DNA of 57,554 bases, taken from positions 1 through 57,554 of the forward strand of contig JAURHM010000012.1 of NCBI GenBank assembly GCA_030833315.1. The letters run 5' to 3'. The position numbers and the translations under genes were made by a program. This document shows positions 16,818 through 25,482 of this stretch, piece by piece (within the stretch, counting starts at the first letter, position 1; every line of letters begins with the position of its first letter). Below the pieces are notes generated by a model. That model was not told the DNA's origin. It worked only from the letters and a program-made list of their open reading frames with translations, and did not search any database. Source of the DNA: Burkholderiales bacterium. Its GTDB lineage: Bacteria > Pseudomonadota > Gammaproteobacteria > Burkholderiales > SG8-41.

Positions 16818-18289
16818 TCACCCGCGACCTGATGGCACCGCTGATGTTCGGCGGACTGATCGCATTCATGCTGATCGGCTACCCCGTGGCCTTTTCACTG
16901 GCCGCCGTGGGACTGTTCTTCGGCTTCATCGGTATCGAGTCCGGAATCTTCCAGATGAACCTTCTGCAGGCCCTTCCGGAACGCGTATTCGGGATTCTCG
17001 CCAATGACCTGCTACTGTCGATCCCCTTCTTCACCTTCATGGGCGCCGTGCTTGAGCGCTGTGGACTGGCGGAAGACCTGCTCGAAGGCACCGGTCAGCT
17101 GTTCGGTCCAGTGCGTGGCGGTCTTGCCTATGCTGTCATTTTTGTCGGCGCCCTGCTCGGCGCCATCACCGGCACGGTCGCCGCCTCGGTCATTGCCATG
17201 GGCCTGATTTCACTGCCGGTGATGATGCGCTACGGCTACAACATCCGCCTCGCAACCGGCGTCATCGCCGCATCAGGGACCATCACCCAGCTGATCCCGC
17301 CCTCCCTAGTGCTGATCGTGCTGGCGGACCAGCTCGGCCGCTCGGTGGGCGACATGTATGCCGGCGCCATCGGCCCCTCCATCATGCAGGTGCTGCTGTT
17401 CTGCCTGTTCGTGTTTGTGGTCTCGAGATTACGTCCCGATGCAATGCCGCCGCTGCCTGCATCCGCACGCACCCTGCAGGGCTGGCCGCTGGTGCGTCGC
17501 GTCTTGCGCGGCATGGTGCCGTCGCTGGTGCTGATGTTCCTGGTGCTCGGCACCATCGTGATGGGCGTCGCCACGCCGACCGAAGGCGGCGCGATGGGGG
17601 CGGTCGGCGCCATCGGCCTCGCCGCGCTGCACCGCCGGCTGACCTGGAACCTGCTTTGGCAGGGAATGAACTCGACGATGCGCATCACCGCAATGGTGAT
17701 CTTCATCCTGATTGGCTCTACCGTGTTCGGCCTGGTGTTCCGCGGCATGGATGGCGACTTGTGGATTGAACAGCACCTGATGTCACTGCCCGGCGGTGTC
17801 ACCGGCTTTCTGATCGCGGTCAACCTGTTCATTTTTGTACTCGCCTTTTTTCTCGACTTTTTCGAGATTGCTTTCATCGTGATCCCCTTGCTGGCACCGG
17901 TTGCTGCCAAACTGGGCATCGACCTGATCTGGTTCGGCGTTCTGCTGGGCGCCAATATGCAGACCTCGTTCATGCACCCGCCTTTCGGATTCGCACTGTT
18001 CTATCTGCGCGGCGTAGCCCCGAAAGAAGTAAAAAGCTCGGACATCTACTGGGGCGCATTGCCCTGGGTGGTGCTCCAACTGATCCTGGTCGGCATCCTG
18101 ATTTTCTTCCCGGGACTGGTCACCAGCTTTGTCAGCAAGCCGGAAGTGCAGGATGCGACGAAAATCGAGATCCAGCTGGAACAACCTGCTGCACCTGCAG
18201 TCCCTGTCGAATCCTCGCCCGGAAATACCGGGGAAGAGAAGGACGATCAGTCTGCAGAAATCGAACGCATGATCCGCGACCAGAAATAA
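16814..18289 (+). CDS. TRAP transporter large permease subunit (DctM family)
   Basis: A 491-residue multi-spanning membrane protein that forms the transport channel. The start is the ATG in the ATGA overlap with the small-subunit gene; the open frame extends upstream only as an overlap with it. Family blocks: LIGYPVAFSLAAVGLFFG, FMGAVLERCGLAEDLLEGTG, GTVAASVIAMGLISLP, ASGTITQLIPPSLVLIVLAD, PTEGGAMGAVGAIG and FFLDFFEIAFIVIPLLAP. A hydrophilic tail of about 60 residues (GNTGEEKDDQSAEIERMIRD) is longer than in the C4-dicarboxylate DctM, as in DctM proteins of the keto-acid or chloroaromatic type. Substrate unknown. Confidence 0.93.
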   Translation: MITRDLMAPLMFGGLIAFMLIGYPVAFSLAAVGLFFGFIGIESGIFQMNLLQALPERVFGILANDLLLSIPFFTFMGAVLERCGLAEDLLEGTGQLFGPVRGGLAYAVIFVGALLGAITGTVAASVIAMGLISLPVMMRYGYNIRLATGVIAASGTITQLIPPSLVLIVLADQLGRSVGDMYAGAIGPSIMQVLLFCLFVFVVSRLRPDAMPPLPASARTLQGWPLVRRVLRGMVPSLVLMFLVLGTIVMGVATPTEGGAMGAVGAIGLAALHRRLTWNLLWQGMNSTMRITAMVIFILIGSTVFGLVFRGMDGDLWIEQHLMSLPGGVTGFLIAVNLFIFVLAFFLDFFEIAFIVIPLLAPVAAKLGIDLIWFGVLLGANMQTSFMHPPFGFALFYLRGVAPKEVKSSDIYWGALPWVVLQLILVGILIFFPGLVTSFVSKPEVQDATKIEIQLEQPAAPAVPVESSPGNTGEEKDDQSAEIERMIRDQK

Positions 18290-18308
18290 ATCCGGCAACA
18301 GGCAATAA

Positions 18309-18337
18309 AAAAGCCCCGCGACTGCGGGGCTTCTTTA
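18309..18337. terminator. Intrinsic terminator after the TRAP permease genes
   Basis: AAGCCCCGC-GACT-GCGGGGCTT (18311-18332) preceded by an A run and followed by CTTTA. It separates the TRAP genes from the converging relic. Confidence 0.8.
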
Positions 18338-18351
18338 GACTGCAAACTCTA

Positions 18352-18600
18352 TTACTTCCCGGGCCAGGTAAACAGAAATTCGCTGAGCGAACGCTGTGAA
18401 ACGCAGTGCCAAAGCAGCTGGTTCTGGCGAAATTTTTTCCACGAATCGTAGATTTTCTTCCAGGCCGGATTCTTGCCGGACTCTTCTTTGTAAAGGTCGA
18501 AAGCCACCTTGTGTGCCGCCCTCAGGATTTCCGGGCTATAGGCATGCAGCTTGACGCCGTTCTTAACCAAGCGCTGCAGTGCCGGCGGATTCTTGAAGCC
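18352..18600 (-). pseudogene. Decayed TRAP transporter substrate-binding protein (DctP family), C-terminal remnant
   Basis: About 80 codons survive. They read GFKNPPALQRLVKNGVKLHA, then SPEILRAAHKVAFDLY, SGKNPAWKKIYDSWKKFRQ and LLWHCVSQRSLSEFLFTW, which is the C-terminus of TRAP binding proteins of the keto-acid/chloroaromatic type. A TAA (18601-18603) lies directly upstream in frame, and I find no N-terminal part, signal peptide or domain 1 beyond it. A 72-residue frame starting at 18570 remains open but cannot be a working receptor. It lies convergent to the TRAP QM genes. Confidence 0.75.
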
Positions 18601-18780
18601 TTACTCGCGGTGCAAGCCATTGTTTGGGAATGATTAATTGGAAGGATCAGGGCAAGAAAACGGCCACCCGATTCCTTCCGGCGCAACATGATGCTACGCA
18701 CCCGCACTGAATTCGGGCGTAATGTACCGTGACGACGCACCGGCACTGTGACGGCGCAGACACACGCTAAAATCGCTCCC

Positions 18781-20232
18781 ATGTCTGTCACCCTTAACCT
18801 CCGCGTCAGCGCCCTGTTGTGCGCGCTCTCACTGGCCAATTGCGCACTCAATCCCGTCTCGGGCAACCCGAATTTCGTCACCATGTCGGAGTCGCAGGAA
18901 GTCAGCGTCGGCCGCAGCGAAGATAAGAAGGTGCGGGAGCAATACGGGAGCTATAACGATCCGGCTCTTCAGGAATATGTCAGCGGTATCGGCCAACGCC
19001 TGGCCAGGTCCAGCCACCGCCCCGGCCTGCAATACCAGTTCACCGTTGTCGACTCGCCGGAAATCAATGCATTTGCCCTGCCCGGCGGCTATATCTACAT
19101 CACCCGCGGCATCCTCGCCTACCTGAACTCCGAAGCCGAACTGGCTGCGGTGCTGGGCCATGAAATCGGTCATGTCACAGCACGCCACTCGGTGCAGCAG
19201 ATGTCTGCGGCAACCGCCGCCAATGTCGGCGCCTCGGTGCTGCAGATCCTGGTGCCCCAAGTACGCAATTCAGCCGGTGACCTGCTGATCAATACCCTGG
19301 GCGGCGCCCTGCTCTCCGGCTATGGCCGCGAACATGAACTGGAAGCAGACCGTCTCGGCGCCGAGTATCTGGCGCGCACCGGCTACGACCCCCAGGCCAT
19401 GATCAAGGTTGTCGGTGTACTGAAAAATCAGGAGCTCTTTGACAACGAGGTCGCCAAGGCCGAGGGCCGCGAACCTCGCCGTTACCATGGATTGTTCGCC
19501 ACCCATCCCGACAACGACACCCGGCTGCAGGAAGTGGTACGCGAAGCGGCAAAATTCAGCAGCGCCGAAAACCGCATCAACCGCGAAGAATTTCTCAAAC
19601 GCATGGAGCGCGTGGTTTTTGCCGACAGCCCGGAACAGGGCATTGTGCGCAACAACCGGTTCTACCACGCCAGCCTCGGACTGGCCCTGCAATTCCCGGA
19701 AGGCTGGAAAGTGCGTAACAGCCCGCAAAACGTCACCGCCTTCAACAACGAACGCACCGCGCTGGTGGATCTGCGCAGTGCCGGCGCCGCCGAAGGGTCT
19801 CCAAGCGACGTGTTGCGCAAGATTCTCAAACTGGGCAACGGCAGCAGTGTCACGCCGACCACCATCGGCGGATTAAAAGCCGCCTATATTGAACAGCCCA
19901 TCTCCGGAAAACCGACGCGCGTCGCCGTCGTGTTTCTGGGCAAAAACGCCTACGCGATTGGTCTGCAGGCGAATTCCGCGGCCCTTTTCCGGCAGAACCT
20001 GACGGCGATGGAAGCTTCACTGCAGAGTTTTCACGCCATCACCGACAAGGAGCGCGAACTGGCCAAGCCGCTGCGCATCCGCATCATTACCGCACGCGCG
20101 GGGATGACTTTCGCCGAACTGGCAAAAACCTCGCCGCTGGGCCGTTTTGCCGAAGGTCACCTGCGGGTCATCAACAGCCAGTATCCGGCCGGCGAACCGA
20201 CCCCCGGTCAGGCACTGAAAATCATTGAGTAA
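18781..20232 (+). CDS. M48 family zinc metalloprotease, lipoprotein
   Basis: A 483-residue envelope protease. An N-terminal lipoprotein signal ends in LSLANC (Cys21). The zinc site is HEIGH (residues 127-131), with the third ligand in REHELEADRLGAEYL near residue 190. Upstream of it is INAFALPGGYIYITRG, the M48 substrate cleft. The C-terminal half holds a beta-rich region and ends in a LysM-like segment (FAEGHLRVINSQYP, PGQALKIIE). This layout resembles BepA/LoiP-type outer-membrane quality-control proteases, here with a C-terminal extension in place of, or beside, TPR repeats. The start at 18781 gives the lipobox; an upstream ATG does not. Confidence 0.88.
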   Translation: MSVTLNLRVSALLCALSLANCALNPVSGNPNFVTMSESQEVSVGRSEDKKVREQYGSYNDPALQEYVSGIGQRLARSSHRPGLQYQFTVVDSPEINAFALPGGYIYITRGILAYLNSEAELAAVLGHEIGHVTARHSVQQMSAATAANVGASVLQILVPQVRNSAGDLLINTLGGALLSGYGREHELEADRLGAEYLARTGYDPQAMIKVVGVLKNQELFDNEVAKAEGREPRRYHGLFATHPDNDTRLQEVVREAAKFSSAENRINREEFLKRMERVVFADSPEQGIVRNNRFYHASLGLALQFPEGWKVRNSPQNVTAFNNERTALVDLRSAGAAEGSPSDVLRKILKLGNGSSVTPTTIGGLKAAYIEQPISGKPTRVAVVFLGKNAYAIGLQANSAALFRQNLTAMEASLQSFHAITDKERELAKPLRIRIITARAGMTFAELAKTSPLGRFAEGHLRVINSQYPAGEPTPGQALKIIE

Positions 20233-20298
20233 AGCGCTGCGCCGGATGCGGCGCGAATGCGATAATCGGCCGCCATCACAAGAACAAGAGTTTCCAAC

Positions 20299-21918
20299 TT
20301 GCCACTCGGACTGCGCCCGCTGCTGATCCTTATCCTGTGCCTGGCCTGGCTTCTGCCCGGCCTGGTCGGTCACGACCCGTGGAAACCCGACGAGGCCTAC
20401 ACCTTCGGCGTGGTCTATGAAATTCTCCAGGGCGGCAGCTGGATCATTCCGCAGATCGCCGGCGAAGCTTTTGTCGACAAGCCACCGCTGTTCCATCTGA
20501 CCGCTGCTTTCAGCGCGATGTTTTTTTCCCCCTTCCTGCCGCTGCACGATGGCGCCCGTCTGGCCGCCGGCCTGTGGATCAGTCTGACGCTGCTGTTCAC
20601 CGCGCTGGCCGCTCGCGAACTGCACGGGCCCCGCCACGGACTGATGGGCGCGCTGCTGCTGCTCGGCTGCCTAGGACTGGTGGTGCGCAGCCACCAGCTG
20701 ATCACCGACCTCGCCGCGCTCGCCGGTTTTGCGATGGCCTACTACGGCGTTGCGCTGGCATTGCGCAAGTCGGGGCCTGGTGGATTCTGGATCGGCAGCG
20801 CCTGCGGCATCGTCTTCATGACCCAGGGCATCCCCGAAGCCGCCATGGTCGCAGCCATCGCCCTTCTGCTGCCGCTGGCCGGCAAACACTGGCGCACGCC
20901 GCGTTATGCCGCTGCGCTGATTGTTGCAGCGGTTGCCGTACTGCCCTGGCTGGTGATCTGGCCGGCGCTGTTTTACCAGCGTGATCCGGCGTTGTTCGAT
21001 GCATGGCTCACCGCAGAAAATCTGGCGCGCTTTTTCGGCACACGCAACCCGGCGGCGGGAATCGCTTATTACCTGCGCATCCTGCCGTGGTACGCCTTTC
21101 CGGTATGGCCGCTGGCGCTGTGGGCGCTGTGGCGCGCGCGTCGTCAGCAGGTGTTGTCCTCACCACCGGTAATACTGCCAGCGCTCGGCCTTGGCGTGAC
21201 ACTGCTGATGCTGGGCTTTGCTGCCGAGTCGCGGGAACTGTATGCGCTGCCGATGCTGCTGCCGCTGACGCTGATGGCTGTCCCGGGTGTTGATGCGCTG
21301 CGCCGCGGCGCCGCCAACGGTTGGTACTGGTTCAGCATGATGGCCTTCACCTTTTTCATCCTCATCGGCTGGTTCTATTGGGGCGCGCTCGAGCTCGGCG
21401 TGCCGGCGAAACTGCACGGCCACCTGCACACCATAAGGCCCGGCTACGACTTCGGTTTCCGCTGGCTGCCTTTTGTTCTCGGCCTGGCCTATAGCGCCGG
21501 CTGGTTTGCCCTGCTGGTCAGACTTAAGCGCGGCCCGGAACGCCCACTGATCGTCTGGGTCGGCGGCCTCACCGCAGTATGGGCGCTGATGGCAACACTG
21601 TTTATCGGCTGGGTTGATACACAAAAAAGCTACCGCTCGATGATCGCCGACATTAACCGCGCCATGCCGGCCCAATACAGCTGCATGGCCAGTCGCGATG
21701 TCGGCGAAGCACAACGTGCAATGCTGCATTATTTCGCCGGTATCCGGACCCTGCGCGTCGAGTCGCGGCCCAAGGCGTTTGCCTGCGACCTGCTGCTGGT
21801 GCAGGGCCGCCCACTCGATGAGCTGATGATGACCGCCGACTGGAAAAAAATATGGGAAGGCCACCGCCCCGGCGACAAGGACGAACGTTTCCGGCTCTAT
21901 CAGCGCAGCAGCCGCTGA
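20299..21918 (+). CDS. ArnT-like (GT-C fold) membrane glycosyltransferase
   Basis: A 539-residue multi-spanning membrane protein. The first periplasmic loop carries HDPWKPDEAYTFGVVYEI and FVDKPPLFHLTAAF, the acidic D/DE and KPP motifs of the ArnT/PMT-type glycosyltransferases that use polyprenyl-phosphate sugars. About ten to twelve hydrophobic segments follow, with a small periplasmic C-terminal region (CMASRDVGEAQRAMLHYF). Acceptor and sugar are unknown; lipid A or glycoprotein modification is possible. The start is TTG at 20299, since no ATG or GTG gives the first membrane segment intact. No other arn genes are nearby. Confidence 0.8.
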   Translation: MPLGLRPLLILILCLAWLLPGLVGHDPWKPDEAYTFGVVYEILQGGSWIIPQIAGEAFVDKPPLFHLTAAFSAMFFSPFLPLHDGARLAAGLWISLTLLFTALAARELHGPRHGLMGALLLLGCLGLVVRSHQLITDLAALAGFAMAYYGVALALRKSGPGGFWIGSACGIVFMTQGIPEAAMVAAIALLLPLAGKHWRTPRYAAALIVAAVAVLPWLVIWPALFYQRDPALFDAWLTAENLARFFGTRNPAAGIAYYLRILPWYAFPVWPLALWALWRARRQQVLSSPPVILPALGLGVTLLMLGFAAESRELYALPMLLPLTLMAVPGVDALRRGAANGWYWFSMMAFTFFILIGWFYWGALELGVPAKLHGHLHTIRPGYDFGFRWLPFVLGLAYSAGWFALLVRLKRGPERPLIVWVGGLTAVWALMATLFIGWVDTQKSYRSMIADINRAMPAQYSCMASRDVGEAQRAMLHYFAGIRTLRVESRPKAFACDLLLVQGRPLDELMMTADWKKIWEGHRPGDKDERFRLYQRSSR

Positions 21919-21963
21919 ACGCGCGCCGCATCCGCGGCGGTGACAAATCTATAATGGCAACCC

Positions 21964-22833
21964 ATGTCTGACTCACTCCAGCGCTTCATCTTTGAGCACG
22001 CCCCCATCCGCGGCGAACTGGTGCAGCTCGCCGCAACCTGGCAGGCCGTCACCGAACGCCACGACTATCCGGCACCGCTGCGCCGGGTACTTGGTGAACT
22101 GATGGCCGCCAGCGCCCTGCTGGCCGCAACCCTGAAATTCGAGGGCACGATGATTCTGCAATTGCACGGCAGCGGTCCGGTCAAACTGATCGTGGTCGAA
22201 TGCAGCTCCGGCCACGCCATGCGCGCGACCGCCAAATGGGAAGGCGACATACCGGAAGGAAATCTGCGCACGCTGCTCGGCAGCGGACGCTTCGCGATCA
22301 GCCTGGTGCCGGAGTCGGGTCAGAAGAGTTACCAGGGCGTGGTCGATCTCAACGCCGACAGCATCGCCGCTGCGCTGGAGCACTACATGGCAACGTCCGA
22401 ACAGATTTCCACCCGGATCTGGCTCGCCTGCGACGAACAGCGAAGCGCAGGCCTGTTACTGCAGAAACTGCCCGAGCGTGAATCTGCGGATGCCGATGCA
22501 TGGCCTCGCGCCGAACATCTGGCCTCGACCGTAAAATCCGAAGAGCTGCTCTGCCTTGAACCGCAGCAACTGCTGCATCGCCTGTTTTACGAAGAAGACC
22601 TGCGCGTGTTCGACCCGCGCCCGGTTTTTTTCCGCTGCTCCTGCTCGCGCGACCGCGTCGTCGGCATGCTGCGCATGCTCGGACGCGATGAAGTGCGCAG
22701 CGTGATCGCCGAACGCGGCGACGTTGAAGTGCACTGCGAATTCTGCAACCGCCGTTATGCCTTTGATGCCGTGGACAGCGAAGCCATTTTCGCCGCGGAT
22801 ATTGCCGCAGCAGCCGCCCGCACCCGTCACTAA
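21964..22833 (+). CDS. hslO: Redox-regulated chaperone Hsp33
   Basis: A 289-residue cytosolic holdase that is switched on by oxidation. The C-terminal zinc switch has all four cysteines, in FFRCSCSRDRV and VHCEFCNRRYAFD, the CxC...CxxC layout. The N-terminal domain has RRVLGELMAASALLAATLKFEG and LRTLLGSGRFAISLVPESGQ. Length and ends are as expected. It lies 45 bases after the glycosyltransferase gene and may be read from the same transcript. Confidence 0.95.
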   Translation: MSDSLQRFIFEHAPIRGELVQLAATWQAVTERHDYPAPLRRVLGELMAASALLAATLKFEGTMILQLHGSGPVKLIVVECSSGHAMRATAKWEGDIPEGNLRTLLGSGRFAISLVPESGQKSYQGVVDLNADSIAAALEHYMATSEQISTRIWLACDEQRSAGLLLQKLPERESADADAWPRAEHLASTVKSEELLCLEPQQLLHRLFYEEDLRVFDPRPVFFRCSCSRDRVVGMLRMLGRDEVRSVIAERGDVEVHCEFCNRRYAFDAVDSEAIFAADIAAAAARTRH

Positions 22834-22951
22834 AGCCGGCATCAACCGCGATTGCTGCGCGGCAACAGCCGGCGTAAACTCTGAATTGTTCTGCAGCCCC
22901 GCCCGGGGCTCCAATAATATTGTTTAAAATCAATTAATTACGGAGATCTCC

Positions 22952-24142
22952 ATGAATAACGGACGCGAAGTTGTCGTTCTCAGCGGCGTGCGCACTGCAA
23001 TCGGTGATTACGGCGGCGCACTCAAGGACATCGCCCCGACGGAACTTGCAGGCCAGGTGGTCAAGGAAGCGGTCAGTCGCGCCAAGATCGCCCCCAAACA
23101 GATCGGCCAGCTCGTCTTCGGCAACGTGGTTCACGGCGAAGCCAAGGACATGTATTTCTCCCGCGTCGCCTGCATCAAGGGCGGCCTGCCGCAGGACACC
23201 ACGGCACTGACCGTCAACCGCCTGTGCGGCAGCGGCCTGCAGGCCATCGTCTCGGCGACCCAGAGCATCCTGCTCGGCGACTGCGATGCAGCGGTCGGCG
23301 GCGGCGCCGAATCAATGAGCCGCGGCGGTTACCTGATGCCCACCCTGCGCTGGGGCCAGCGCATGGGCGACGGCGGTTTCATCGACATGATGGTCGGCGC
23401 ACTGACCGATCCCTTCGACACCGTGCACATGGGCATCACCGCGGAAAACATCGCCGCGCAATGGAAAATCTCGCGCGAACAGCAGGACGAATTTGCGGTT
23501 GAAAGCCATCGCCGCGCGATGAACGCCATCCAGAAGGGTTACTTCAAGGACCAGATCCTGCCGATCGAACTGAAAACGCGCAAAGGCACCACACTGTTCG
23601 ACACCGATGAACATCCGCGTGGCGATGTCAGCATGGAAAGTCTCGCCAAACTGCGCGCCGCATTCAAGAAGGAAGGCGGTTCGGTCACCGCGGGCAATGC
23701 CTCAGGCATCAATGACGGCGCCGCTGCCGTGGTGCTGATGGAAAAAGAAGCCGCGAAAAAAGCCGGCCTCAAACCGATGGCACGCCTGGTGTCATACGGC
23801 CTCGCCGGCGTCGATCCGAAAATTATGGGTATCGGTCCGGTCCCGGCCGTGCAAAACGCACTGAAACGCGCCGGCCTGAAAGTCGAGGACATGGACGTGA
23901 TCGAATCCAACGAAGCGTTTGCGGTACAGGCGCTCGCCGTTTCCTGCGACCTCAAATTGGATCCCAAGAAAACCAATCCCAACGGCGGTGCCGTAGGCCT
24001 CGGCCATCCGATCGGCGCCACCGGTGCCCTGCTCACCGTCAAGGCGCTGTATGAATTGCAACGCACCGGCGGCCGTTACGCACTGGTAACGATGTGCATC
24101 GGTGGCGGTCAGGGTATTGCAGCAGTGTTTGAGTGCATGTAA
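22952..24142 (+). CDS. Acetyl-CoA acetyltransferase (thiolase)
   Basis: A 396-residue thiolase. The nucleophilic cysteine is in LTVNRLCGSGLQAI (near residue 92), the catalytic His in GLGHPIGATGALL and the second Cys in VTMCIGGGQG near the C-terminus. NGGAVGLGHP and SNEAFAVQAL are also standard. The motifs and length fit the biosynthetic or degradative acetoacetyl-CoA thiolases (AtoB/PhaA type). It stands alone, with no phaB, phaC or CoA-transferase beside it, so I cannot choose between fatty acid/ketone breakdown and polyhydroxybutyrate synthesis. Its ribosome binding site lies in the palindrome GGAGATCTCC. Confidence 0.92.
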   Translation: MNNGREVVVLSGVRTAIGDYGGALKDIAPTELAGQVVKEAVSRAKIAPKQIGQLVFGNVVHGEAKDMYFSRVACIKGGLPQDTTALTVNRLCGSGLQAIVSATQSILLGDCDAAVGGGAESMSRGGYLMPTLRWGQRMGDGGFIDMMVGALTDPFDTVHMGITAENIAAQWKISREQQDEFAVESHRRAMNAIQKGYFKDQILPIELKTRKGTTLFDTDEHPRGDVSMESLAKLRAAFKKEGGSVTAGNASGINDGAAAVVLMEKEAAKKAGLKPMARLVSYGLAGVDPKIMGIGPVPAVQNALKRAGLKVEDMDVIESNEAFAVQALAVSCDLKLDPKKTNPNGGAVGLGHPIGATGALLTVKALYELQRTGGRYALVTMCIGGGQGIAAVFECM

Positions 24143-24448
24143 CAAACCCCATATCCTGAATTAAGATTCAGCGCACCGCGCGGCATTTTTCTGACTTTTC
24201 ACTAAATGAACACACTGCGACTGCAAAAGAGCACCTCCGGAAACCCCTAACCATTTGATTTTCATATTAATTTACCATCCACCAATGACCGCACCGATAG
24301 AGCGAGACCCCTCCAAAGGTTCGGTATCCGGTTTTCACACGACAACACACGAAGCCAGGCCTGCCGCCAAAGGTTGCCGCGCGCGGCGGATTTCACCATC
24401 ATTCGTTTTTGGCAATAGAAAATATATAAACCCGAGGAGAAATTTTTC
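24143..24448. other. Intergenic region of 306 bases, relatively AT-rich
   Basis: I see no gene, tRNA or clear terminator here. It is richer in A and T than its surroundings and ends in GAGGAGAAATTTTTC, the ribosome binding site of the next Bug gene. A TATATAA stretch (near 24423-24429) may be part of a promoter, but I find no matching -35. Confidence 0.4.
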
Positions 24449-25420
24449 ATGCGCATCCTGAAGCTGCTTGCCGCTCTCGTCGTTCCGGCACTGATCGCGG
24501 CGCCTGCACACGCCGCAGAAACCAAATACCCTGAAAAACCCATCCGCCTGATCATCGGCAGCGCCACCGGCTCCGGTCCCGACATCATCAGCCGCCAGCT
24601 CTCCGAGCGCTTGTACGACACCTGGAAACAACGGGTAGTCGTAGACGCCCGACCGGGCGCCGCCGGCGCGATCAGCGCCGACCTGACCATGGGCTCCGCT
24701 GCTGACGGCTACACCTGGATGATGCTGACCTCCCAGCTGTTCGTCGCCTCCCAGGTCCTCGCCGATATCAAGTTCGATCTGCAACGCGACTTCCGCTCTG
24801 CAGCACTGATCGGCGTAACGCCGTTCGTGCTGCTTTCGAACAACCAACTGCCGGTGAAATCACTGAAGGAGCTGATTGATCTTGCGAAGAAGCAGCCGGG
24901 CAAACTGCGTTACGGCTCCGCCGGCACCGGCGCCTCTGAACATCTCTCCGGTGTGCTGCTCAACCACCTGACCGGCACCAATATGCTTCATGTTCCTTAC
25001 AAAGGTGTTGCGCAATCGATCACCGATGCACTGGCCAACGAAGTGCAGATGACCTATGCGGTGCTGCCCGCCGCGCTGCCACACATTCAGGGCGGCCGCT
25101 TGCGCGCCCTGGGAGTGACTACCGCCAAACGCGCCATATTGATCCCCGACGTACCCTCAATTGGCGAGGTGGTTCCGGGTTATGCAATGAATGCCTGGTA
25201 CAGCATAGTCGTCAAAAACGGCACCCCGCCCCCGGTGCTGGCCGCAATGAGCAGGGAAATCGTCAAGGTGCTACGCGAACCGGCCTTCGGTGAAAAAATG
25301 AAAGGTCTGGGCATCGAAATGATTGCCGGAGACAATGCGGTGCTCGACGCCTGGCGCCGCGATGAAAACAAGCGCATCGTCGAAGTGGTCAGGTTATCCG
25401 GGGCCAAGGAAACGAAGTAA
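24449..25420 (+). CDS. Bug family (tripartite tricarboxylate transporter) substrate-binding protein, divergent
   Basis: A 323-residue periplasmic binding protein. Signal peptide: LLAALVVPALIAAPAHA with cleavage before AETKYPEKPI. The first ligand loop reads RLIIGSATGSGPDIISRQL rather than the common VPFxxGGxxD, and the second reads VVDARPGAAGAISADLTMG rather than VENRxGAGG. Thus the binding pocket is probably different from that of the other five in this window. Later blocks (LKELIDLAKKQPGKLRYGSA, MLHVPYKGVAQSITDAL) are standard. It converges on another Bug gene, with a shared terminator between. Confidence 0.92.
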   Translation: MRILKLLAALVVPALIAAPAHAAETKYPEKPIRLIIGSATGSGPDIISRQLSERLYDTWKQRVVVDARPGAAGAISADLTMGSAADGYTWMMLTSQLFVASQVLADIKFDLQRDFRSAALIGVTPFVLLSNNQLPVKSLKELIDLAKKQPGKLRYGSAGTGASEHLSGVLLNHLTGTNMLHVPYKGVAQSITDALANEVQMTYAVLPAALPHIQGGRLRALGVTTAKRAILIPDVPSIGEVVPGYAMNAWYSIVVKNGTPPPVLAAMSREIVKVLREPAFGEKMKGLGIEMIAGDNAVLDAWRRDENKRIVEVVRLSGAKETK

Positions 25421-25434
25421 TCATCTCCTGACCA

Positions 25435-25467
25435 CAAAAAATGCCGCGCAATGCGCGGCATTTTTAT
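25435..25467. terminator. Bidirectional terminator between two Bug genes
   Basis: AAAAAATGCCGCGC-AAT-GCGCGGCATTTTTATTT. A and T runs on both sides of a GC stem, between two converging genes. Confidence 0.88.
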
Positions 25468-25482
25468 TTACGCAACAACTGA

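Noticed and set aside
22920-22933. TTGTT-TAAA-ATCAA as a possible FNR box before the thiolase gene
   Set aside because: It lies only about 20 bases from the start codon and overlaps the leader, so it cannot sit at an activating position; one half-site is also imperfect.
22952-24142. Thiolase as part of a polyhydroxybutyrate operon
   Set aside because: No phaB, phaC, phasin or phaR gene is beside it.
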